Positions 44,672 to 52,690 of a stretch of 64,000 nucleotides of DNA are shown here, one piece after another (the stretch's first letter is position 1; each line of letters opens with the position of its first letter). Below the pieces are notes generated by a model. The model was not told where the DNA came from, did not search any database, and saw nothing but the letters and a program-made list of their open reading frames with translations. The position numbers and the translations under genes are program-made. The DNA comes from VXNE01 sp965203615 (GTDB taxonomy: Bacteria > Pseudomonadota > Gammaproteobacteria > Pseudomonadales > Azotimanducaceae): assembly GCA_965203615.1 (NCBI GenBank), contig OZ241900.1, positions 3,782,001 through 3,846,000 of the forward strand, in the 5' to 3' direction.

Positions 44672-46506
44672 GCACCCTGCTCATCGCCCATGCAACAACC
44701 GCCCCCGGTCGCTGGCGCTCCCGGCGACGTTTGTTCCATGGGAAGTGGCCGGTCGTCGTTGGGGCGGTGCTTGCGGCTCTTGCCGTTTCGGCTGGAGCGC
44801 AGACACTTGAGGTCAGCGTAGAGTCCCGCGAAATCCACGCGGGGATCCCGTTCACCCTCGTGTTGTCGGCGCGGGACTTCGAAGAGCAGCCTCCGCCGGA
44901 GGCCCCGGATCTGGGGATCGACGGTTGCCGCGTGACGTACATCGGCATGACGCCCAGCGTTTCGCAACAGATCCAGATCGTCAATGGTCGCCGCTCGGAG
45001 TGGCGGGACGTGACGTTTGTCTACCGTTGGCAGGTGACGGCGCCATCTGCCGGCCGCTACACGGTGCCGGCCGTTTCGCTTGCCCAGGGGTCGAAGTCTG
45101 CTACGAGTTCGGCCGCCACGTTCGATGCGGGCGATCTCGAACAGACCACCGACATGGTTGTGCGCATGCGTCTGCCCGAGCGGCCGGTATGGGTCGGCGA
45201 GTCTTTCGATGGCGCTATCGAGTGGTTGCTGGCGCGGGATGTCGAGAGCTACGACCTGGTCGTGCCGTTGTTCGAGTCGGACGTCGTTCGCATCGAGAGT
45301 GCGGAGGACAACGGGCGGATGAGGTCGTTTCGGGTCGGCACCCGCGTCATCGACCTGCCCATGCAGCAGGATCGTCTTCGAGAAAACGGAATCGACTATA
45401 CGCGCATCCGCTTTCCGTTCCGTGGCACGGTGACCCGCGCGCAGTCCTTCGACCTCGACCCGGTGCGCGTCGTGGCCCGCCTGGAAACCGCCGGGAGTCG
45501 GGGCTTTTTCGATTTTCCTTCATTCGGCCGCTCGCGCGGCGCGTTGTTCCAGGCGTGGGGAGAGCGGCGACAGCTCGTGGTGCGCCCGCTCCCGGAGAGC
45601 GGCAGGCCGCCGAACTTCGTCAATGCCGTCGGCGCCGGTTTTTCCATTGACGTGCAGGCGAGCCGTACCGTCGTCAGCGCGGGAGATCCGATCGAACTGA
45701 CGCTCAGCATTCGCGGTGATGGCGAACTGGAAGGACTGAGCCTGCCTCCCCTGCTTGGGGATGGCGGTCTTCCCGCGGCGCTGTTTTCGGTTCCTTCCAC
45801 CGCCGCAGTGGGCAATGTCGACCCGGACACCAACACCAAGACCTTTAGTGTCACGGCGCGCGTGCTGAGTACCGAAGTGCGCGAGATCCCTCCCATTGAT
45901 TTCGCCTATTTCGACCCCGACAGGGGCGAGTACGTCACGGTGTCGAGTCGGCCGGTCGCGCTTTCCGTCGCCGGGGGCAACGTGGTGGATGCTGGCGACG
46001 TTACGGTTGCCGCCACCCCCGCGCCGATCGCCGCAGCGCCGAAGCCGGCGCCGCAAGCCGCGGCACCCGCGGTGCTCATTGGCGCGGACATGTCCCTGAG
46101 CGCGGCGAACCGGACGCTGGTTCCGGCCTGGGGCTCGACCGTCAGGACGCTGCCGATGGTGTTGCTTTACATCGTGCCGATCATGCTCGGCGGGCTGCGC
46201 GTGTGGCAGACACGCACCGCGGAACGACGCGGTCGACGGCGTGAGATCGGCCGCGCCCGGCGGGAAGTGGAACGCGTTCTCGGATCCGGCGGAGCGGCTC
46301 GCGAGGTGGCGCCACAGGCGCTCAACGCCATGCGTGTCCTGGCGCGCCTTACGGGTCACGAACGAACGCTGCGCGACCCCGCCCTGGAACACCTCGAAAC
46401 CCTGGCATTCGATCCTTCTGCGGCCGGCGAACCTCTCGCGGGCGAGATTGTCGATTCGGTCCGTGCGCTTGCGAGGGAGTGGGCGAGGGCGAGGAGATCG
46501 CGATGA
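44668..46506 (+). CDS. batD: BatD-family protein
   Basis: 612 residues from a GTG overlapping the previous stop. The signal sequence is followed by AQTLEVSVESREIHAGIPFTLVLSA, the typical BatD start. Repeated beta-rich domains (ASRTVVSAGDPIELTLSIRGDGELEGLSLPPL, ...EIPPIDFAYFDPDRGEYVTV) and a transmembrane helix near residue 490 (TLPMVLLYIVPIMLGGLRVW) with a basic cytoplasmic tail complete it. Bat proteins are associated with oxygen tolerance, but the biochemical role is unknown. Confidence 0.88.
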   Translation: MSTLLIAHATTAPGRWRSRRRLFHGKWPVVVGAVLAALAVSAGAQTLEVSVESREIHAGIPFTLVLSARDFEEQPPPEAPDLGIDGCRVTYIGMTPSVSQQIQIVNGRRSEWRDVTFVYRWQVTAPSAGRYTVPAVSLAQGSKSATSSAATFDAGDLEQTTDMVVRMRLPERPVWVGESFDGAIEWLLARDVESYDLVVPLFESDVVRIESAEDNGRMRSFRVGTRVIDLPMQQDRLRENGIDYTRIRFPFRGTVTRAQSFDLDPVRVVARLETAGSRGFFDFPSFGRSRGALFQAWGERRQLVVRPLPESGRPPNFVNAVGAGFSIDVQASRTVVSAGDPIELTLSIRGDGELEGLSLPPLLGDGGLPAALFSVPSTAAVGNVDPDTNTKTFSVTARVLSTEVREIPPIDFAYFDPDRGEYVTVSSRPVALSVAGGNVVDAGDVTVAATPAPIAAAPKPAPQAAAPAVLIGADMSLSAANRTLVPAWGSTVRTLPMVLLYIVPIMLGGLRVWQTRTAERRGRRREIGRARREVERVLGSGGAAREVAPQALNAMRVLARLTGHERTLRDPALEHLETLAFDPSAAGEPLAGEIVDSVRALAREWARARRSR

Positions 46507-47396
46507 TTGGCCACTGGCTGCTTCATGGAGTGGCGATGATGGTCGCGGCCGTGTGCGTGGTGCTGCCTGTGCACGCTTCCGATGCGGACATCCCTCGGCC
46601 GTCAAGCGGGCCACATCCGATCGCGGGCGCTGACCCGGGAATGCCTGGGGGCGTCCAGCGCGGGCGCCGAATCTACAGCCAGGCGCTGGAGGCGCAGGAT
46701 CCGGTGCGTCGCGCGCGTCTCTTTGCCGAAGCCGAGCGCAGCCTGCGCGAAGCCGCCGCGGTCCGGCCCACGCCGGAACTGGTTGCGGACTGGGGCAATG
46801 CCGCCCTGGGTGCCGGCGACGCGGGTCGCGCGACGCTCGCATTCCGGCGGGCGCTGGCATTGCAGCCGAACCACGAGCGGGCGGCCAAGAATCTCGCCTG
46901 GCTGCGTGACAGGGCGCCACCATGGTTGCCACGGCCGGCGAGCGGGGGCGCGCTGGACTCCCTGCTGTTCTGGCGCGACCTGTTTTCGGTCTCGCAGCGA
47001 TACTGGATTGCCGCTGGCGCGTTTGCGCTGGCCGTCCTGCTGCTGACGCCGTGGCCGACGCGACGCATGCGCCTGTTGCGGCGGATGTCCGTTGTGCCGA
47101 TCGCCGTGTGGGTATTGGCGGTTGGATCAGCCCTGTTGTCCCAGCGCGCGTTGCCCGAAGGCGTCGTGGTGATTGATGGCGCCCCTTTGCGTTCTGCGGA
47201 CAGCACCGGCGCAAGGCTGGCGTTTGCGCATCCCTTGCCGGCCGGCGCCGAAGTCACCATCCTCGAGGCGCGCGACGGCTGGTTGCGCATCGCCCTGGCG
47301 GATGGCACTCCGGGATGGGTTCGGGCGCGCAGCGTAGCGCCTGTTCAGATGCCGGCGGGCATCGATGCGCCGGTTTCCACGGAGCCGGAGTCGTAA
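46503..47396 (+). CDS. batE: BatE-like TPR/SH3 membrane protein
   Basis: 297 residues, ATG overlapping the batD stop. Signal peptide (MMVAAVCVVLPVHASDA), then a TPR region (ELVADWGNAALGAGDAGRATLAFRRALALQPNHERAAKNLAWLRD), two helices (WIAAGAFALAVLLLTPW, PIAVWVLAVGSALLSQ), and a C-terminal bacterial-SH3-like segment (PLPAGAEVTILEARDGWLRIALADGTPGWVRA). It closes the operon and converges on the peptidase gene, 6 bp away. Confidence 0.85.
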   Translation: MIGHWLLHGVAMMVAAVCVVLPVHASDADIPRPSSGPHPIAGADPGMPGGVQRGRRIYSQALEAQDPVRRARLFAEAERSLREAAAVRPTPELVADWGNAALGAGDAGRATLAFRRALALQPNHERAAKNLAWLRDRAPPWLPRPASGGALDSLLFWRDLFSVSQRYWIAAGAFALAVLLLTPWPTRRMRLLRRMSVVPIAVWVLAVGSALLSQRALPEGVVVIDGAPLRSADSTGARLAFAHPLPAGAEVTILEARDGWLRIALADGTPGWVRARSVAPVQMPAGIDAPVSTEPES

Positions 47397-47402
47397 CGGC
47401 GG

Positions 47403-48887
47403 CTATTCCGGCGCGGAGTCGTCCCCGGCTGGTGTCGATTCGAGCATGGAGAGCGCCAGGGACGCGGCCTCGCGCCAGCGCTGTTCCCTGTGCCAGTGCA
47501 TCGCCATGGCGAGGTGCGCGCGGGCGCGCTCCGCGTCTCCGGTCAGGCGGTAAGCCTCGCCGAGAAACAGGTTGATGCGCGGTGCCCACGGCGCCCGGCG
47601 GTAAGCCACGCGCAGATAGCCCAGGGCATCGCCCGGTTGCCCCGCGTGGAGGTAGATGACGCCCAGGCCGAACGCCGCCTCGACCCCGTCCGGGTCGTTT
47701 CTCACGGCTCGACGGTAAAACTCCGCGCTCTCGCGCAAGATGGCGTAGCAGCGTTCGCGGGTCGATTGCGCGCATTCGCCGACGTGGAGTTCCGCCATGC
47801 GAACGTTCGCGCCAGGATGATTCGGGTCGAGCGCGAGTGCGCGCTTCGCGGTCTCCTTCGAGCGTTGGGGATCCTCCGATGCGGCAGACATGCCCACCAG
47901 CGCTTCGATATCGTCCGGATTCTCCTCGAGCACCTCTTGAAACAACCCGGCCGCAAAGTGGTTGTTGTCCGTGGACATTGCGGCACGGCCGAGCGCGCGC
48001 CCGACTTCTGCCCGCGTCATCGACTGAACGTCCATTGGCGTTTCGTGTTCCACATCGACCGCGAGGGTCTGCGTCGGCAATGGCTTGCGTCTCCCGTACG
48101 ACTTGAGAAGGCGTTGCAGATTGGAGGGGCTGACCCCCAGCGAGGTCTCCATGGCCACTTCCACCGCCGCTCCGTCATCGATCATCGCGAGCATCTCGGG
48201 GACGCCCGCGTGAAATGGCGGCAGACCCGCCAGGTGGCCGAGGTGCAGCATGTGCACGAGCTTCCACGCCTTGAGGTAGATGTCTTCGAGGTCGCGACGC
48301 TGCCAGTCCAGCACCAGGCGTTCGTCGATCAGTTCCGTCACCGACAGGCCTGGCTGGGACATCATCCGCCGCGTCAATGCGGGCACGTATCCGATCACGA
48401 CGCCATCTTCCGTCGCGTGTACCGTGGACAGGAAGTTCGCATAGCCTTCCTCGTACCAGACGGGGTAGTTCATTTGCCGGTGGTGGCGCAGCAGGTAGTG
48501 GGTGTACTCGTGAAATGCCGTGAGGGCGCGCGACGCGTATCCGCGGCGGCCATCCGGTCCGAACGCGAGCGTATACCGCTTCAGGGAAGACAGCGTGACT
48601 CCGCTTAGGTTGCGCAGGGCAAGCACGCGGCGAAAGTCGCGCGCGCTCCGGAAGGCGATCATTCGCGGTGGTGGTGCGGAAAGCTGTGGCTTCCCAAGCA
48701 GTGCTTCAAAGGCGAGTCGGAACCGGGTCAGCCTGTCGGCAAGGGCGCGGGCGTCGTCCGGCGCCAGGTCGGTCAGCATCTCGAAGTCTGGCGTCGTCAC
48801 GCGGGACCAATCGTGTTGCTGCACATCGGCGCGGGCCGCGGTCGCCAATCCGAGGGTTAGACTAAGCCCCGCTATGAGACTGCGCAT
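47403..48887 (-). CDS. Exported HExxH metallopeptidase-like protein with TPRs
   Basis: 494 residues from the ATG giving MRSLIAGLSLTLGLATAARADV, a clean signal peptide. A zinc-metallopeptidase motif is seen as AFHEYTHYLLRHH, with the probable third ligand in VWYEEGYANFLS. The C-terminal half is tetratricopeptide repeats (ALALDPNHPGANVRMAELHVGE, NDPDGVEAAFGLGVIYLHAGQPGDALGYL). It is likely a periplasmic or outer-membrane-associated peptidase. Its start codon shares a CATG with the divergent next gene. A start 7 codons earlier (48908) is possible. Confidence 0.82.
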   Translation of the reverse strand: MRSLIAGLSLTLGLATAARADVQQHDWSRVTTPDFEMLTDLAPDDARALADRLTRFRLAFEALLGKPQLSAPPPRMIAFRSARDFRRVLALRNLSGVTLSSLKRYTLAFGPDGRRGYASRALTAFHEYTHYLLRHHRQMNYPVWYEEGYANFLSTVHATEDGVVIGYVPALTRRMMSQPGLSVTELIDERLVLDWQRRDLEDIYLKAWKLVHMLHLGHLAGLPPFHAGVPEMLAMIDDGAAVEVAMETSLGVSPSNLQRLLKSYGRRKPLPTQTLAVDVEHETPMDVQSMTRAEVGRALGRAAMSTDNNHFAAGLFQEVLEENPDDIEALVGMSAASEDPQRSKETAKRALALDPNHPGANVRMAELHVGECAQSTRERCYAILRESAEFYRRAVRNDPDGVEAAFGLGVIYLHAGQPGDALGYLRVAYRRAPWAPRINLFLGEAYRLTGDAERARAHLAMAMHWHREQRWREAASLALSMLESTPAGDDSAPE

Positions 48888-49449
48888 GATCCTGTTCGTT
48901 CCGTGCATATTGTCCGCAGGGGCGACGAGCGGCGCCGAGCCGGAGGCCATCCATGGAACAAGCGTCTCCGGGGAGCGTCAGCGGCCGGAAACGGTTGTTC
49001 AATTGGGACACTGGCTGCCCACGACCTGCAAGGCGCGGCAGACCGTTGGCATGCACCAGTATCCGGAGGGTGCCCCCGACGTCTACATGCCGGCGGTATT
49101 CAACGAGCAGACGTTCGACCTGCGCGAGAACGCGCTGTTCATGCGGCACCTGCTCGGCGAGCAGGGAGACGCGGAGGCCGGTGACGAGGGTGACGGGCCT
49201 GCCGACGCTCCCGCGACGGTGGGACTCTATGTCACGATGGCGTCCGCCGACGGCGTCGAGACCGAGTTCGAGTGCCGCCCGGTGCGGGGCACCGCAGACA
49301 ACCGGGGCTATAGCTGCGTCAATAACCCGCCCTCGGAGATGTTGCTGATCAATCCGGAACGTGGCCGATATACCCGCAGTTCCATCGGCGGCTGGGCTTT
49401 CTACGCGCCGGAAGCATCCCTCTTCGTCGAGTACGGCACCTGCAGATAA
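48886..49449 (+). CDS. Hypothetical exported protein
   Basis: 187 residues from the ATG at 48886 (alternative 48874). The N-terminus MILFVPCILSAGATSGAEPE looks like a signal peptide. The mature part has cysteines in pairs (TTCKARQ, ECRP, SCVNN and the C-terminal TCR), suiting disulfides in the periplasm. An acidic Gly/Asp-rich linker (GDAEAGDEGDGPADAP) is in the middle. No family recognised. It is divergent from the peptidase gene and followed by a tandem palindromic repeat array. Confidence 0.7.
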   Translation: MILFVPCILSAGATSGAEPEAIHGTSVSGERQRPETVVQLGHWLPTTCKARQTVGMHQYPEGAPDVYMPAVFNEQTFDLRENALFMRHLLGEQGDAEAGDEGDGPADAPATVGLYVTMASADGVETEFECRPVRGTADNRGYSCVNNPPSEMLLINPERGRYTRSSIGGWAFYAPEASLFVEYGTCR

Positions 49450-49460
49450 CCATCGTCGTC

Positions 49461-49642
49461 GGGGAGCCCGAGGGGTGTCCCCTCGAAAGAAAAGAGGAGC
49501 CCGAGGGGTGTCCCCTCGAAAGAAAGGAGCCTTCAGCCGGGGAGCCCGAGGGGTGTCCCCTCGAAGAAAAGAAGCCCTCAGCCGGGGAGCCCGAGGGGTG
49601 TCCCCTCGAAGAAAAGGAGCCCGAGGGGTGTCCCCTCGAAAA
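49461..49642 (+). repeat. Tandem array of five palindromic elements
   Basis: Five identical hairpin cores GAGGGGTGTCCCCTC at 49470-49484, 49503-49517, 49548-49562, 49593-49607 and 49623-49637, each followed by an A-rich GAAAGAAAAG-type tail. Steps are 33, 45, 45 and 30 bp. The 45-bp units carry the module CCTTCAGCCGGGGAG (or CCCTCAG...), the shorter ones lack it. All steps are multiples of three. The same element is embedded in holC and the HNH gene. The 209-bp gap between the flanking convergent genes holds nothing else I recognise. Confidence 0.9.
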
Positions 49643-49658
49643 AAAAGACGGGGTCGGT

Positions 49659-49901
49659 CTATTCCTCTTCCGCCGAGGGTTCGGTTTCTTCCCGAACGGC
49701 TTCCTCGAGAATGGCGTCGACCTCGGGGTCGCGTGCCTCCCGGGACGACTCGTCGATCTCTTTCTCGGCGGTGACGTCGATCACCTCGATGACTTCAAGA
49801 AGCTCCTTGACTTCGAGGACTCTAGGCTCGACCACCTCTTTCGCCGCGATGCCGGAGGCGAGGAGTGTCAATGTGGCCGCAGCCATCACTTTGCAAATCA
49901 T
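49659..49901 (-). CDS. Small acidic exported protein
   Basis: 80 residues with signal peptide MICKVMAAATLTLLASGIAAKEV and a mature part extremely rich in Glu (LEVKELLEVIEVIDVTAEKEID ... EETEPSAEEE). An AGGAGG lies 7 bases before the ATG, the strongest argument that it is real. A periplasmic helical or metal/cation-binding role is possible but not shown. No family recognised. Confidence 0.7.
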   Translation of the reverse strand: MICKVMAAATLTLLASGIAAKEVVEPRVLEVKELLEVIEVIDVTAEKEIDESSREARDPEVDAILEEAVREETEPSAEEE

Positions 49902-49939
49902 CTGATTCCTCCTGTCCGTTGGGACGCATCATAGTCCGC

Positions 49940-50143
49940 TCAGCGCGAAGGTGCCAGACTGAACCGATGTGTCTGTCCCTGGATGAACACGTGCTTGGCG
50001 AGGACTTCGTACACGTGTCCGCATTCGTCGCAGTAGATCACGAAATACCAGGGGTCCCCGCCGCGGCTTTGCTGCACGCTTCGCTTCGAGGCGAAATGCT
50101 CTATGCCGACCGCGTTGCACTTCGGACAGGTGGGTTCTGCCAT
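49940..50143 (-). CDS. Small zinc-ribbon protein
   Basis: 67 residues with two Cys pairs, CPKC near the start and CDEC in the middle (VIYCDECGHVYEVLAKHV), forming a likely zinc ribbon. Its gene starts 2 bp after the stop of cysE in the same direction, so it is probably co-transcribed. Function unknown. It could be a nucleic-acid or protein-binding zinc ribbon. Confidence 0.75.
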   Translation of the reverse strand: MAEPTCPKCNAVGIEHFASKRSVQQSRGGDPWYFVIYCDECGHVYEVLAKHVFIQGQTHRFSLAPSR

Positions 50144-50145
50144 GG

Positions 50146-50970
50146 CTACTCTATCCGTTGGTCCATATCCAGGGCCGGGGACTCCTCGCGCGGTTTGCCG
50201 ACGATGACGGCGGGAACGCCCGCCACCGTGACATGCGGGGGGACGTCGTGCAGCACGACACTGCCGGCGCCCACCTTTGCGCCTTCGCCCACCTCGATGT
50301 TGCCGATGATCTTGCTTCCGGCGGCAAGCAGGACCCCGCGACGAATCTTGGGGTGCCGGTCGCCGGTTTCCTTCCCGGTGCCCCCTAGCGTCACCGAATG
50401 CAGAATCGATACGTCGTCCTCAATCACGGCCGTTTCACCGACCACGATACCCGTGGCGTGATCCAGCATGAGCCCGCGTCCGATCCGCGCCGCCGGGTGG
50501 ACATCCACACCGAGTACGACGCTGATCTGGCTCTGGAAGAACTGCGCCAGGGTCCGCCGGTCGTGGAGCCAGAGCCAGTGGGCGATGCGGTACGCCTGAA
50601 GCGCGTGGAAGCCCTTGTGGAACAGGAACGGTGTCGTCAGGTCGTCGCATGCCGGATCCCGCGAGTAGCTCGCGAGCACGTCCGTTTCCGCGGCCTGGAG
50701 GATCGCCGGATCGTCGCTGATCGCCTCCTCGATCACCTGGCGGATCAGCATCGTCGGCAACATGGGATTGTCGAGCCTGCTCGCCAGCCGGAAGCTGAGC
50801 GCGGCGCCGAAGGAGGCATGATTGAGGATCGTCGCATGGAAGTAGCTGCCGAGGATGGGTTCTTCGCTGACCTTGAGTTCGGCTTCCACGCGCGCTTTCT
50901 GCCACAGGTCTGGCAGCGCCTTCAGTCCGCTGACGGCCTCGACGCGGGGTGAGTCGCTGCGTTGGTGCAT
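50146..50970 (-). CDS. cysE: Serine O-acetyltransferase
   Basis: 274 residues, typical CysE length. N-terminal helical domain (LWQKARVEAELKVSEEPILGSYFHATILNH), conserved DPACDDLTTPFLFHKGFHALQAYRIAHWLW, then the left-handed beta-helix of hexapeptide repeats (GVDVHPAARIGRGLMLDHATGIVVGETAVIEDDVSILHSVTLGGTGK). It makes O-acetylserine from serine and acetyl-CoA for cysteine synthesis. The start is the ATG giving MHQRSDSPRVEAV. Confidence 0.96.
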   Translation of the reverse strand: MHQRSDSPRVEAVSGLKALPDLWQKARVEAELKVSEEPILGSYFHATILNHASFGAALSFRLASRLDNPMLPTMLIRQVIEEAISDDPAILQAAETDVLASYSRDPACDDLTTPFLFHKGFHALQAYRIAHWLWLHDRRTLAQFFQSQISVVLGVDVHPAARIGRGLMLDHATGIVVGETAVIEDDVSILHSVTLGGTGKETGDRHPKIRRGVLLAAGSKIIGNIEVGEGAKVGAGSVVLHDVPPHVTVAGVPAVIVGKPREESPALDMDQRIE

Positions 50971-51223
50971 GGTCGGTCTATCCGCAACAGGTTGCCCGGG
51001 CGCGCGTATATTCCCGCAGCCCGGTGCTTCTCTTTGAAAGGGTAGCGTGAACGCACCGATTCGGGATTTCAAGGTACGGTTTCGTCGAACGATATACCGG
51101 CTGACGGCGCGAAGCCTGCGGCCATGATGGGCGTCGGAAGGTTCGAGAGTCCGGGCCATGACTCCGTGGGACGCGCTGAAGTGGCATAAAATCCAGGGAC
51201 ACGACCCAACAGCGCGCGCAAAG

Positions 51224-52123
51224 ATGTCCAGATCCCGTAAATTCAATACCGTCGGCCTCGTTGGGAGAGTCGGCAATCCCGAGGTCGTCGACTCTGTCGC
51301 CGCGGTCGCACGCTTTCTTGCCGGGACCGGTGTCGACCTCGTGCTCGAGACGGCGACGGCCCCGATGTTGCCCGACAGCGAGCACGAGACCGTGAATCGG
51401 GAGGCGCTGGGTGCGCGCTGCGACCTGATCGTCGTGGTCGGTGGGGATGGCAGCATGCTCGCCGTCGCGCGCGACCTCGCTGACAGCCCGGCGCTGGTGG
51501 TCGGCGTCAACCGCGGGGGACTGGGATTTCTGGCGGACGTTTCGCCGGACCAGATCGAACAGAAGATCGGTGCCGTGCTCAGCGGGGAGTACACGGCGGA
51601 TGAACGCACGCTGCTCGAGGCGCACATCATCCGCGGCGGCGAATTCACCGACTCCTGCGCGGCACTGAACGATGTCGTCGTGAATGCCGGCGCGGCGTCC
51701 CGCATGATGGACTTCAGGCTGTACGTGAACGGCGACTTCGTCTACGACCAACGCTCGGACGGACTGATCGTCTCCACGCCGACCGGTTCGACGGCCTATG
51801 CGCTGTCCGCCGGCGGGCCGATCATGGACCCGAGCCTGGATGCCAACGTGGTCGTGCCCATGTTTCCGCATACGCTCACATCGCGACCCCTCGTGGTGCC
51901 GGGCGATGCCGAGATCAGGGTGGTGATGGGGACCGCCGCGGCCGAACCCCATGTGTATTGCGACTCGCAGGTCGACTACAAGCTCCGACCGGGAGACGAA
52001 GTCGTGATCGTCAAACATCCCACCACCCTGCACCTGGCCTATCCCGTCGACCACAGCTTCTTCCAGTCGTGCCGCAGCAAGCTCGACTGGGCGAGCCGGC
52101 TGGGGAACGCCAGGAGAGGCTAG
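51224..52123 (+). CDS. nadK: NAD kinase
   Basis: 299 residues. The kinase motif GGDGSMLAVAR and NDVVVNAGAASRMMDF with TPTGSTAYALSAGGPI are the ATP/NAD-binding loops of NadK. It makes NADP from NAD and ATP. The ATG at 51224 (MSRSRKFNTVGL) was chosen over the longer frame because the family begins at this strand. It is divergent from cysE, 253 bp apart, and convergent with mocA, 3 bp between stops. Confidence 0.95.
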   Translation: MSRSRKFNTVGLVGRVGNPEVVDSVAAVARFLAGTGVDLVLETATAPMLPDSEHETVNREALGARCDLIVVVGGDGSMLAVARDLADSPALVVGVNRGGLGFLADVSPDQIEQKIGAVLSGEYTADERTLLEAHIIRGGEFTDSCAALNDVVVNAGAASRMMDFRLYVNGDFVYDQRSDGLIVSTPTGSTAYALSAGGPIMDPSLDANVVVPMFPHTLTSRPLVVPGDAEIRVVMGTAAAEPHVYCDSQVDYKLRPGDEVVIVKHPTTLHLAYPVDHSFFQSCRSKLDWASRLGNARRG

Positions 52124-52126
52124 CGG

Positions 52127-52690
52127 CTAGGGTCGGTCCACGTCCCGCACAACGCCGGCGTCGTCGGTCCAGAGCTGGATAAGCGATCGCGAGTGGTGAC
52201 GGATCACTTCCCGCGCGCCCTGGTCGCCTTGCAGTTGCTTGAGCGCTTCGAAATAGTCCGCGGCGAACCCGACCGGGTGCCCGGGGTTGCCCCGGTAGAG
52301 GGGCCGTACGATAGACCCGGGCGCTGCGAGGTCCAGGAGTTGGCGTAGCGTCGAAGTCTGCACGAACGGCATGTCGGCGAGGGCGACGAAGACGAAAGGA
52401 TGGTCGGTCGCGGCCGAGATGCCCGCCGCGAGACTGCGTCCCATGCCCTGCGCGGCATCTTTCGCGATGACGATGGCGGGTTTCAGCGGCTCCACCAGCC
52501 GCGCGATGGCGTCGTCGCCGGGTTTCACGACGACGAATACCTTGCTGAACGACTCGGCATAGAGTCTTGCGGCGCGCACCACCATCGGTGTTCCGTCCAG
52601 GCGGTGAAGGCGTTTGTCGGTGCCGAAGCGGCGCGACGCACCGGCCGCCAGCAGGACGGCGGCCGAGCGGGATGCGGTGTCCGCGATCAA
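52127..52690 (-). CDS. Molybdenum cofactor nucleotidyltransferase (MocA/MobA-like)
   Basis: 187 residues with the MobA-like start SAAVLLAAGASRRFGTDKRLHRLDGTPMV and VFVALADMPFVQTSTL. Relatives load CMP or GMP on molybdopterin for molybdenum hydroxylases. The ATG overlaps the xdhC stop (ATGA), so XdhC and this protein are made together and likely mature the same enzyme. No structural hydroxylase gene is in view. Confidence 0.88.
   Translation of the reverse strand: MIADTASRSAAVLLAAGASRRFGTDKRLHRLDGTPMVVRAARLYAESFSKVFVVVKPGDDAIARLVEPLKPAIVIAKDAAQGMGRSLAAGISAATDHPFVFVALADMPFVQTSTLRQLLDLAAPGSIVRPLYRGNPGHPVGFAADYFEALKQLQGDQGAREVIRHHSRSLIQLWTDDAGVVRDVDRP

Noticed and set aside
49461..49642. Palindrome array as a set of Rho-independent terminators
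   Set aside because: After the hairpins the plus strand has A-runs, and the minus strand has T-runs before rather than after them, so neither strand has hairpin-then-U-tract order.
49461..49642. CRISPR array
   Set aside because: The segments between hairpins are nearly identical to each other and not unique spacers; no cas genes are nearby.
49361..49774. 137-codon frame rich in Arg/Gly through the repeat array
   Set aside because: It starts inside the exported-protein gene in another frame, runs antisense into the acidic exported gene and is explained by stop-free repeat units. It has no own ribosome site.
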